Source of the DNA: Prevotella sp. MGM1
GTDB lineage: Bacteria; Bacteroidota; Bacteroidia; Bacteroidales; Bacteroidaceae
DNA: 64,000 nucleotides
NCBI RefSeq assembly: GCF_002933775.1
Contig: NZ_BEWV01000095.1
Span: 1 to 64,000 of the forward strand
Direction of reading: 5' to 3'
The number at the start of each line of letters is the position of its first letter. The first letter of the stretch is position 1. Position numbers and translations under genes: made by a program. The notes under the pieces are model-generated. The model worked only from the letters and a program-made list of their open reading frames with translations. It did no database searches and had not been told where the DNA came from. Shown in pieces: positions 26,069 to 33,457 of the stretch.

Positions 26069-27409
26069 TTATTGATATGGTATCGCTTCTAAATACATAT
26101 CTTTAAGATTTATGATAACACGTGAAAACTTTTCAGGTAAGTCCAAACCTATAGTTCCGTCTTCTTCACGGTTCAGATAGGCAGTGTTTTTCAGTTGTCC
26201 TGTGTTCAAATCTATACCGGTATTCACATTTACAGAGTCAAGGACAATGAAACCGTTTCCTATGCGGAACTCCATTTGTGGTAAAACGTAACTACGGGTG
26301 ATAGACACGCCACCCACGCCGGCCATACGTAAGGAGTCGGGCATGCCCGTGTTTTCGACCTCGACTTTGTGGCTGTTATACCATTTGGGCAACAAAGTAG
26401 TGTAATAACAGCCTGTGTCGAAATGAAAGCAAAGCGGATTCCCAGCTTTATCGGTGGCGGCCAAACGCAGATTTTCACCGTCTGTCCGTAGCAGATTGCT
26501 TTCATGCAGCGGATTTGGTGTAGGTGTGGCGGGTATTATAAACTCTCGGTTAGCGAAGTCCAACTGCACTTCTTTCATACGTAGCATGATTGGAAGTCCG
26601 ATTACCGGTGGTATGTCTTTGCATATACTGTCAACATTTGTGTTGCCTGTTTGGATATCTACCACAAAGAAGGGTACGTTAGCCCATGCCATTCCGCCAA
26701 TGCGTAAGGTGTCACACAAGGCATATCGTCCTTGTTGCATCCCGATACCCATCATAGGCATGCCGGCATCCAAAAGGTGAAAACCGTATTCTTTTGCTTG
26801 TTGTGAGGAGATAATATTTACCCCTGCACCCGTATCGAACAGTAGCCGGGTTTCATTTCCGTTAATTCTACTGTCGATATTGAGCGAGTGCTGTTCCGTT
26901 TCGTTGTTTATAATCATGGGAATGCGGTATTCACCCGTTGAGTGCAGCGGTTTACAAATTTCTCCGTAAGAAGCGTAAGTGTTATATTGTTGTGCCAATA
27001 CACGATAGTTTTCTGTCTGAGTGCTGTCCACGTTTTGTGCGGTCAGTTGGTCGTAGAGCCTCTGTATCAGTCCGGCGGCCTCGGCGTAATGTTCTGTTCG
27101 AGCCAGATTTATACCCATTAGCGTCGCCATGCCCAGGGTGTTGGATCCTAACTCTTGCTGATTGTTGTTCAGCAAGTCTCCTAACACAATACATGCAGAA
27201 TCCGGGCGGTTGAAATAATGATGCGTCATGGCGACAGCCATTTGGTGCAGCAAAGGCGTAACGGAATCCATAGGTGTTACTTTCAATTCCCGTGCGAGGT
27301 CAAACCAGCGATTCTCGCTCATAAATCTGCCGATGCGTTCGTCTGCGTTCTGTGCCCTGATTGTTAGAGGGAGAACAAAACAGAGAAGCAGAAAAAGTAT
27401 CTTTGCCAT
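26069..27409 (-). CDS. Exported aspartic protease-like protein with two DTG sites
   Basis: 446 residues. A signal peptide (ILFLLLCFVLPLTIRAQ) and a helical repeat-like region (about 25-155) precede two retropepsin-like halves: RLLFDTGAGVN (DTG 192-194) and CFHFDTGCYY (DTG 331-333). The hydrophobic-hydrophobic-Gly partners follow each (for example PPVIGLPIM, GTIGLDLPE). Two DTG sites in one chain imply a pepsin-like intramolecular dimer built from retropepsin units. It is upstream of, and probably cotranscribed with, the T9SS plug gene. Substrate unknown. Confidence 0.82.
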   Translation of the reverse strand: MAKILFLLLCFVLPLTIRAQNADERIGRFMSENRWFDLARELKVTPMDSVTPLLHQMAVAMTHHYFNRPDSACIVLGDLLNNNQQELGSNTLGMATLMGINLARTEHYAEAAGLIQRLYDQLTAQNVDSTQTENYRVLAQQYNTYASYGEICKPLHSTGEYRIPMIINNETEQHSLNIDSRINGNETRLLFDTGAGVNIISSQQAKEYGFHLLDAGMPMMGIGMQQGRYALCDTLRIGGMAWANVPFFVVDIQTGNTNVDSICKDIPPVIGLPIMLRMKEVQLDFANREFIIPATPTPNPLHESNLLRTDGENLRLAATDKAGNPLCFHFDTGCYYTTLLPKWYNSHKVEVENTGMPDSLRMAGVGGVSITRSYVLPQMEFRIGNGFIVLDSVNVNTGIDLNTGQLKNTAYLNREEDGTIGLDLPEKFSRVIINLKDMYLEAIPYQ

Positions 27410-27640
27410 TCTTGTATATTATGGTTAATCTAATCCGATATTAAAATGAATTCTTATCGGTTGGTTATAAAATGATTTCGTGTATTTAATCAATAAGTGC
27501 AAAGTTATGAAAAATATCAATCAAGTTGTCTTTGTCCGGTAAAAAACTTTGTTTTTACGATAAAAACGATGTAAATGCCGGGTTGTTTGATATCTATTTG
27601 GCGGTCATTTACCAATCGTATGCAGTCATGGGAAATAAAA

Positions 27641-27676
27641 AAATCTCCTGTCATCAATATCAATGACGGGAGATTT
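27641..27676 (-). terminator. Terminator of the GGGtGRT operon
   Basis: Arms 27641-27654 and 27663-27676 (AAATCTCCTGTCAT against ATGACGGGAGATTT, one G-U) with an 8-base loop. On the minus strand a T-run follows, 28 bases after the GGGtGRT stop; on the plus strand it is also T-flanked, so it may act both ways. Confidence 0.75.
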
Positions 27677-27704
27677 TTATTGGATATAAATCTTTTGTTG
27701 CGGT

Positions 27705-28718
27705 TTATTTACCGTTCAACGCAAGTGAAACCTCAACGGCAATAGATACCGTAGCACCTACCATCGGGTTGTTGCCGATGCCGAGGAAGCCCATCATCTC
27801 TACGTGTGCGGGTACTGATGATGAACCTGCGAACTGTGCGTCGCTGTGCATGCGGCCCAGTGTGTCTGTCATACCGTAAGATGCGGGACCTGCCGCCATG
27901 TTGTCCGGGTGCAGTGTACGGCCGGTACCTCCACCGGAAGCCACCGAGAAGTAGGGTTTGCCGGCGAGCACACGCTCTTTCTTGTATGTACCGGCAACGG
28001 GGTGCTGGAAGCGTGTCGGGTTTGTGGAGTTACCTGTGATAGATACATCCACGTTCTCTTTCCAAAGGATAGCCACACCTTCGCGCACATCGTCTGCTCC
28101 ATAGCATTTAACCTTTGCGCGGGGACCGTCAGAGTAAGGAGTTTCCTTTACCACATTGACTTCGCCTGTGAAGTAGTCAAACTTGGTCTGTACGTATGTG
28201 AAACCGTTGATACGGCTGATGATCATGGCTGCGTCCTTGCCAAGACCGTTTAGGATGACGCGAAGCGGCTTCTGGCGTACCTTGTTTGCTTTTTCGGCGA
28301 TTTTGATGGCGCCTTCGGCAGCAGCGAAACTCTCGTGACCTGCGAGGAAAGCGAAGCACTCGGTCTCGTCGCGGAGCAGGCGGGCTGCGAGGTTACCGTG
28401 ACCGATACCTACCTTGCGGTCGTCGGCAACAGAACCGGGAATGCAGAAACTCTGCAGGCCGATGCCGATGGCCTCAGCTGCCTCAGCCGCATTCTTGGCA
28501 CCTTTCTTTATTGCGATGGCCGCGCCACATACGTATGCCCATTTTGCGTTCTCGAAACAGATGCGCTGTGTGTCCTCACACATCTGATAAGGATCCACGC
28601 CGGCTTTCTCGCAAATCTCGTTTGCTTCCTCGATGCTCTCGATTCCGTTCTCTTTCAGAGCGGCCAGCACCTGGTTGATGCGACGCTCGTAGCTCTCGAA
28701 TGATACTTTTCTTATCAT
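27705..28718 (-). CDS. GGGtGRT protein
   Basis: 337 residues. The name-giving motif GGGTGRT lies at about 272-278 (SVASGGGTGRTLHPDN), followed by the conserved FAGSSSVPAHVEMMGFLGIGNNPMVG region. Another block near residue 145 is KPLRVILNGLGKDAAMIISR. The family is conserved in Bacteroidota and some Firmicutes, and its function is unknown. It starts 14 bases after the iron-sulfur scaffold-like gene, an arrangement kept in many genomes, so the two proteins probably act together. Confidence 0.88.
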   Translation of the reverse strand: MIRKVSFESYERRINQVLAALKENGIESIEEANEICEKAGVDPYQMCEDTQRICFENAKWAYVCGAAIAIKKGAKNAAEAAEAIGIGLQSFCIPGSVADDRKVGIGHGNLAARLLRDETECFAFLAGHESFAAAEGAIKIAEKANKVRQKPLRVILNGLGKDAAMIISRINGFTYVQTKFDYFTGEVNVVKETPYSDGPRAKVKCYGADDVREGVAILWKENVDVSITGNSTNPTRFQHPVAGTYKKERVLAGKPYFSVASGGGTGRTLHPDNMAAGPASYGMTDTLGRMHSDAQFAGSSSVPAHVEMMGFLGIGNNPMVGATVSIAVEVSLALNGK

Positions 28719-28732
28719 ATTCTGTGTCCTCC

Positions 28733-29434
28733 TTATTCTTTACGTGGGTCAATAGTCTTAACGATTCCCTGCTCGGCGGTGGTGCGTCCGTAAGAACCTG
28801 TAAATTTCTTCACAGCCTCGTTGGCGTCCATTCCGTCTTTGATGGCTTCCATCATTTTGCCGAGGTGTACATACTCGTAGCCGCAAACCTGGTCGTCCTT
28901 GTCAAGGAACATCTTTGTGATGTAGCCTTCCGTCAGTTCGAGATAGCGTGTACCTTTTGCCACCGTTCCGTAGAGCGTACCGGTCTGGCTGCGCAGGCCT
29001 TTTCCGAGGTCTTCAAGACCGGCACCGATTACGAGACCTCCCTCAGAGAATGCGCTCTGTGAGCGGCCGTATACGATCTGGAGAAACAACTCGCGCATCG
29101 CTGTGTTGATTGCGTCGCAAACAAGGTCGGTGTTCAGTGCTTCGAGGATGGTCTTTCCCGGCAGGATTTCGGATGCCATGGCGGCAGAGTGTGTCATACC
29201 CGTGCAACCTATAGTCTCTACCAGACACTCCTGGATGATACCCTCCTTGATGTTCAGAGAGAGTTTGCAGGCACCCTGCTGGGGCGCACACCAACCCACA
29301 CCGTGGGTATAACCCGAGATGTCTTTAATCTCCTTTGCCTGAATCCATTTTCCTTCTTCAGGAATGGGAGCGGGTCCGTGGTTGGGACCTTTTGCAACAA
29401 CGCACATGTTGTTGACTTCATTAGAATAAGTCAT
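28733..29434 (-). CDS. Iron-sulfur cluster scaffold-like protein, partner of GGGtGRT
   Basis: 233 residues with a NifU/IscU-like pattern of cysteines: GVGWCAPQQGACKLSLNIKE (about 46-65), VETIGCTGMTHSAAMASEIL and LVCDAINTAM. The C-terminal part (YGYEYVH-like, VKKFTGSYGRT) is specific to this group. A role in Fe-S cluster handling is inferred from the NifU-like half only. ATG 29434 or 29407 may be the start. A TAATTTTG box (minus strand, 29496-29489) supports transcription from just upstream. Confidence 0.75.
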   Translation of the reverse strand: MTYSNEVNNMCVVAKGPNHGPAPIPEEGKWIQAKEIKDISGYTHGVGWCAPQQGACKLSLNIKEGIIQECLVETIGCTGMTHSAAMASEILPGKTILEALNTDLVCDAINTAMRELFLQIVYGRSQSAFSEGGLVIGAGLEDLGKGLRSQTGTLYGTVAKGTRYLELTEGYITKMFLDKDDQVCGYEYVHLGKMMEAIKDGMDANEAVKKFTGSYGRTTAEQGIVKTIDPRKE

Positions 29435-29749
29435 ATTCCCTAATGTTTATGTAAAAATGAATAATAAATATTTGCTACTTAGCATTTGCAAAATTAATAA
29501 AATCTTTTTGAAAAATACCTATAAGATGCTATTCTTTTTTACTCTATTAACTTCATTGTGTTCCCCTGTGCGGCATGCGGCGCGGTGTCGGTGTGTTTGT
29601 TTCATGTCATTCATCAATGTGATTGAATATGGATTTCTGATATTCCGAAGTGTAATCCATGTAGTATAATCCGTAATCAAGGTAACGGCTTTTAGTGTAT
29701 TATTTATTAATTTTGTAGCCGTATATTAACGATTATAAACCATTTCGTA
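29435..29749. promoter_or_regulatory. Divergent promoter region
   Basis: 315 bases between divergent genes. TAATTTTG on the minus strand (29496-29489) points to the scaffold/GGGtGRT pair; TAATTTTG on the plus strand (29708-29715) points to the TonB-dependent receptor. Clear -33 elements are not seen, and there is no recognisable riboswitch. Confidence 0.5.
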
Positions 29750-31624
29750 ATGAGAAAGACTATTATATCGGTCGTCGTTTTCACATCCTGTTGTGCGGCT
29801 TATGCGCATAATGACAGTATAGTGGGGATTGGCAATGTCGTAATAACAGGCACACGTAATGCCGCTGATGTGCGACATCTGCCCATGACAGTGACTGTTG
29901 TCGGGCGCGATAAACTTGAAGAGAGCCATCAGTCGTCTGTCTTGCCCGTGATGATGAGGCAAGTGCCCGGCCTTTTTGTCACGAGTCGTGCCATGATGGG
30001 ATATGGTGTGAGCGGAGGCGCGGCTGGAGGAATAAGTCTGCGCGGGCTTGGCGGAGGCGCGGGGCAGATGCTTGTGCTTATAGACGGGCATCCGCAGTAT
30101 CAGGGTATTTACGGGCATACGATCAGCGACAGCTATCATACCATGATGGCGGAGCGTGTTGAGGTCTTGCGCGGCCCGGCATCGGTGCTTTATGGTTCGA
30201 ATGCCATGGGAGGTGTGATGAATATCGTCACCAGAGGCATGCATGGCGATGGAGTGCGCAGCGAGGTCAACATTGGTGCCGGAAGCTACGGCACGTTTCA
30301 GGCCGATGTGTCAAACTGTGTTCGCGGCGGACGGTTTACGAGCACCGTGGCATTACAATACGGACGTTCGGATAACCACCGTCCTGACATGGGATTTGAG
30401 CGATATGGAGGATATGTGAGGTTCAGCTATGATTTCAACACCCACTGGAACGCGTATTTCAATACTGATATAACCCATTTCAACGCATCCAATCCGGGGC
30501 GTGTCGACACGCCGCTTTATGGCGCCGACCAGTGGATAACGCGCGGATTGGCGACAGTTGCCGTTGAGAACCATTATAACCGCACGAGCGGCGCTATCAG
30601 CGTGTTCACGAATTTCGGTCGTCATAAGGTAGACGACGGTTCCGGAAGTGTTGATAATCCCACGTTGCGCCATTTCCGCTCGAAAGACGCTCTCACCGGT
30701 GTCTCGTTGTATCAGAGCGTGCGCCTTTTCGCCGGCAACCGCCTGACCGTGGGTGCCGACTATCAGCATATATACGGTTATGCTTATTATACATCGAAAG
30801 CAACAGGTGAAGTGCTTGACACTCCCAACAAACAAAGTGGCAAATCGTATCGAAATGAGATAGCGGCCTATGCGGATTTCAGGCAGGACATCACTCCGTG
30901 GCTTACAGTAGATGCCGGTATACGTGCCGACCATCACTCTGTGACGGGCATGGAGTGGGTGCCGCAGGGCGGTGTGGTGGTTCGCCCTATGGCTTCGGGA
31001 GAGCTTAAAGCTATGGTAAGCAAGGGATTCCGCAATCCGTCGATGAAAGAGATGTATCTCTATCCGCCTTCAAACACCGGTCTTTCGCCCGAGAGACTGA
31101 CGAACTACGAACTGTCGTGGAAGCACCGTTTGCGGGCTGCGGCTCTCACATACGGGGTAAACCTGTTTTACATTGACGGTGACAACATCATCGAGACAGT
31201 ATATGAAAACGGCCGGCCGCGAAATAGAAACAGTGGAGTGATAGAGAATTGGGGTGTTGAGGCGGATCTGTCTTACAGGGTTAACGGCCGTTTGTCGGTT
31301 GTCACCAACCATAGTGTGCTCGGAATGAAGAATCCGGTGCTTGCCGCTCCCGGATATAAATGTTTTTTCGGTGCCGACTATCATGACGGCAAGTGGATTG
31401 TGAATGCCGGTTTGATGTATGTGGGCAGGCTTTATACCGAGGTTGGAGAGAATGAGGCGAAAGAGGATTTTTGTCTGCTCGATATATCCGTTAGCCGAAA
31501 GATAACTTCGGGGCTAAGCATGTGGCTGAGCGGTGAGAACTTACTGGCACGGAAATATGAGGTTAATGTCGGTTTCCCAATGCCGGGAGCCACTTTCATG
31601 GGAGGTATAAACTGGAAGTTCTGA
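29750..31624 (+). CDS. TonB-dependent outer-membrane receptor
   Basis: 624 residues with a signal peptide (TIISVVVFTSCCAAYA). A plug domain follows: VVITGTRNAADVRHLPMTVT (TonB-box region), VLPVMMRQVPGLFV, SLRGLGGGAGQMLVLIDGHP, RVEVLRGPASVLYGSNAMGG. The remaining 450 residues are barrel strands ending GATFMGGINWKF with a terminal Phe. It lacks the N-terminal carboxypeptidase-like domain and any SusD partner, so it resembles metal, heme or cobalamin receptors rather than glycan SusC. Ligand unknown; metH lies 1.8 kb away but no shared regulation is visible. Confidence 0.92.
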   Translation: MRKTIISVVVFTSCCAAYAHNDSIVGIGNVVITGTRNAADVRHLPMTVTVVGRDKLEESHQSSVLPVMMRQVPGLFVTSRAMMGYGVSGGAAGGISLRGLGGGAGQMLVLIDGHPQYQGIYGHTISDSYHTMMAERVEVLRGPASVLYGSNAMGGVMNIVTRGMHGDGVRSEVNIGAGSYGTFQADVSNCVRGGRFTSTVALQYGRSDNHRPDMGFERYGGYVRFSYDFNTHWNAYFNTDITHFNASNPGRVDTPLYGADQWITRGLATVAVENHYNRTSGAISVFTNFGRHKVDDGSGSVDNPTLRHFRSKDALTGVSLYQSVRLFAGNRLTVGADYQHIYGYAYYTSKATGEVLDTPNKQSGKSYRNEIAAYADFRQDITPWLTVDAGIRADHHSVTGMEWVPQGGVVVRPMASGELKAMVSKGFRNPSMKEMYLYPPSNTGLSPERLTNYELSWKHRLRAAALTYGVNLFYIDGDNIIETVYENGRPRNRNSGVIENWGVEADLSYRVNGRLSVVTNHSVLGMKNPVLAAPGYKCFFGADYHDGKWIVNAGLMYVGRLYTEVGENEAKEDFCLLDISVSRKITSGLSMWLSGENLLARKYEVNVGFPMPGATFMGGINWKF

Positions 31625-31928
31625 CGCGGGTAACATTATCATGGTGGCGGTTTCTTTTAACAGCCTTCTCAGTGTTTTTCTTTAATTGTATATCGGCAAC
31701 TGTATCGTGATAAGATTTGTTTTTCGCTTGTTTTTGGTATAAATTTGTAGAAAATAAAATGCTTACCGTTATGAATAATCTGATATTTTTATTACACTTA
31801 TCGTTATCATTGTTGCATGTTTATGCAAAAGTTGGTAACAGTGAAATTTGACAAAAACAATCTTTTCTCGGTTTGAGATACCGTTTTTACCGGTTTCCCA
31901 CTATATTCAGGTATATTCTTAATTTTGT

Positions 31929-31966
31929 GTTTGCGGGACTTCATAACTGTATGAAGTCCCGCAAAC
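31929..31966. repeat. Perfect 17-bp hairpin without T-run
   Basis: GTTTGCGGGACTTCATA (31929-31945) and its exact complement (31950-31966) with loop ACTG. Neither side has a T-run, so terminator function is doubtful. It lies 300 bases past the receptor gene. Confidence 0.55.
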
Positions 31967-32033
31967 CGTTTATATACCGATGAATATTTATGCATTTCCG
32001 CTTTTTACACCTCTGTATTTACATATCCGTTGT

Positions 32034-32103
32034 GTTGCGTTTAGCGTCCCGTTGCATTGCATTTAGCCGCTAAATGCAATGCAACGGGTATCCTAATGCA
32101 AGG
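32034..32103 (-). repeat. 70-nt intergenic repeat, copy 2
   Basis: On the minus strand this begins CCTTGCATTAGGATACCCGT and aligns without gaps to copy 1 (15909-15978) at about 48 of 70 positions. Its centre is a strong palindrome: GTTGCATTGCATTTAG (32051-32066) faces CTAAATGCAATGCAAC (32069-32084). Confidence 0.5.
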
Positions 32104-32443
32104 TGACGGGCTGCCAACAGCGAAATGACCTGTATTTACGACACATTAACGTTAAGTAAATCGGATGTCAGTTCGTTTTCTGTCATTTTTCAAAGCCAGC
32201 TTATACTTGCCATGTATGTTTTTGCATAAATATGCATTTGCAATATATTGATATTTGGTGTGAATATTATTTACAAAGCTGTTCAAAATAGACTTTTGTA
32301 TTTATAGCGGAAACGCATCTTTTTTAATGCGAATGGTCGAATTTGGTTTTAAACCGGAAATACATGTGATAAGCGTCAGTCAAAATCCTTATGCGGGTCT
32401 AAAATATTTGGTGTCGTTTTACTATATTTTCGTTATATTTCAC

Positions 32444-32451
32444 TATCTTTG
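32444..32451 (+). promoter_or_regulatory. -7 box of the DMP19-smpB-metH genes
   Basis: TATCTTTG ends nine bases before the ATG at 32460, which implies a very short leader. No clear -33 TTG is visible. Confidence 0.5.
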
Positions 32452-32459
32452 CCGAGATT

Positions 32460-32969
32460 ATGAAAGAAGTAATAGTGAAAGACTCCGACCTGCGCCGTGC
32501 GGCGGGAGAGGGTATGGACGCTTTTCTGAAAGTGTTTCATGACGGGATAATGGACGCTATAGGCGGTGAGGTGACGGCAGAGACCATGCGTGAGCTTAAC
32601 ACCGAACAGATAACGCTGCTCGCTTATCACATCCTGAGAGATGAGGTGATGGACGGCGGCTTTGTCCAGTTGATACACAACGGATACGGCGGCTTCATAT
32701 TCCTAAATCCGTTTGCCAAGGTTCTGAGGATATGGGGAATGAGAGACCTCTCCCGTCTGATATACGATGCACATACGTTGTATAATGCTCACAAGGCAGA
32801 TATAGAGCGCGAATGTACCGATGAGGAGTTTATGGCAATGTTTGAGGCTCATCCCGAGTTTGATGACATGGATGATAACTTTGTCGAGAACGAGGAACGT
32901 TATACAGCCGAGGTGGCTCGATACGTGGATGAGCACATAGAACAATTCGCAACAATCAGCAATGAATAA
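32460..32969 (+). CDS. DMP19-family (DUF4375) protein
   Basis: 169 acidic residues. The centre [20 protein letters not shown] followed by LIHNGYGGF and [12 protein letters not shown] matches the DMP19/DUF4375 pattern; the C-terminus is very acidic ([20 protein letters not shown]). A Neisseria member mimics DNA to sequester a repressor; most other members are unstudied. Its end overlaps the smpB start by 8 bases, so translation is coupled. Function here unknown. Confidence 0.75.
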   Translation: MKEVIVKDSDLRRAAGEGMDAFLKVFHDGIMDAIGGEVTAETMRELNTEQITLLAYHILRDEVMDGGFVQLIHNGYGGFIFLNPFAKVLRIWGMRDLSRLIYDAHTLYNAHKADIERECTDEEFMAMFEAHPEFDDMDDNFVENEERYTAEVARYVDEHIEQFATISNE

Positions 32970-33441
32970 GGAAGAAGAACTGATAAGGAAGAAAAGTCCT
33001 GTAAACATACGTAACAAGAAAGCGGCATTTGAGTATTTCTTCATTGAGACATACACTGCCGGTATCGTGCTTACGGGAACGGAGATAAAATCCATCAGGA
33101 TGGGTAAGGCCGGACTGGTGGATACGTTTTGTTTCATACACAACGGGGAAATCTGGGTGAAAGGCATGAGCGTAAGCCCGTATTTCTATGGTTCGTACAA
33201 TAATCATGAGATGAAGCGGGACCGAAAGTTGTTGCTAAACCGGAAGGAGATACAGAAGTTGCAGAGCGCGACGAAACAGACCGGATATACGATAATACCG
33301 CTTCTTGTGTTCATTGACGAGCATGGGCGTGCCAAGATGGATATTGCCCTATGCAAGGGAAAGAAAGAATTTGACAAGCGCCAGACCCTGAAAGAAAAGG
33401 AAGACAGGCGTGACATGGACCGTGCCATGAAGCACTATTGA
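32962..33441 (+). CDS. smpB: SsrA-binding protein (trans-translation)
   Basis: 159 residues. Family signatures are [47 protein letters not shown] and the C-terminal basic tail [20 protein letters not shown]. It binds tmRNA and rescues stalled ribosomes. Slightly longer at the N-terminus than the E. coli protein, as in other Bacteroidota. It lies 16 bases upstream of metH and overlaps the DMP19-like gene. Confidence 0.95.
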   Translation: MNKEEELIRKKSPVNIRNKKAAFEYFFIETYTAGIVLTGTEIKSIRMGKAGLVDTFCFIHNGEIWVKGMSVSPYFYGSYNNHEMKRDRKLLLNRKEIQKLQSATKQTGYTIIPLLVFIDEHGRAKMDIALCKGKKEFDKRQTLKEKEDRRDMDRAMKHY

Positions 33442-33457
33442 CCTACTACAAGCAGGA

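Larger units (their letters stand above)
31625..32459. other. Gene-free stretch with hairpin and repeat
   Basis: 835 bases with no supportable gene. It holds a perfect 17-bp hairpin (31929-31966), one copy of the 70-nt repeat (32034-32103) and, at its right end, the -7 box TATCTTTG (32444-32451) of the next gene. Confidence 0.55.

Noticed and set aside
29457..29669. Small plus-strand frame between the divergent genes
   Set aside because: It overlaps the promoter boxes and has no recognisable features.
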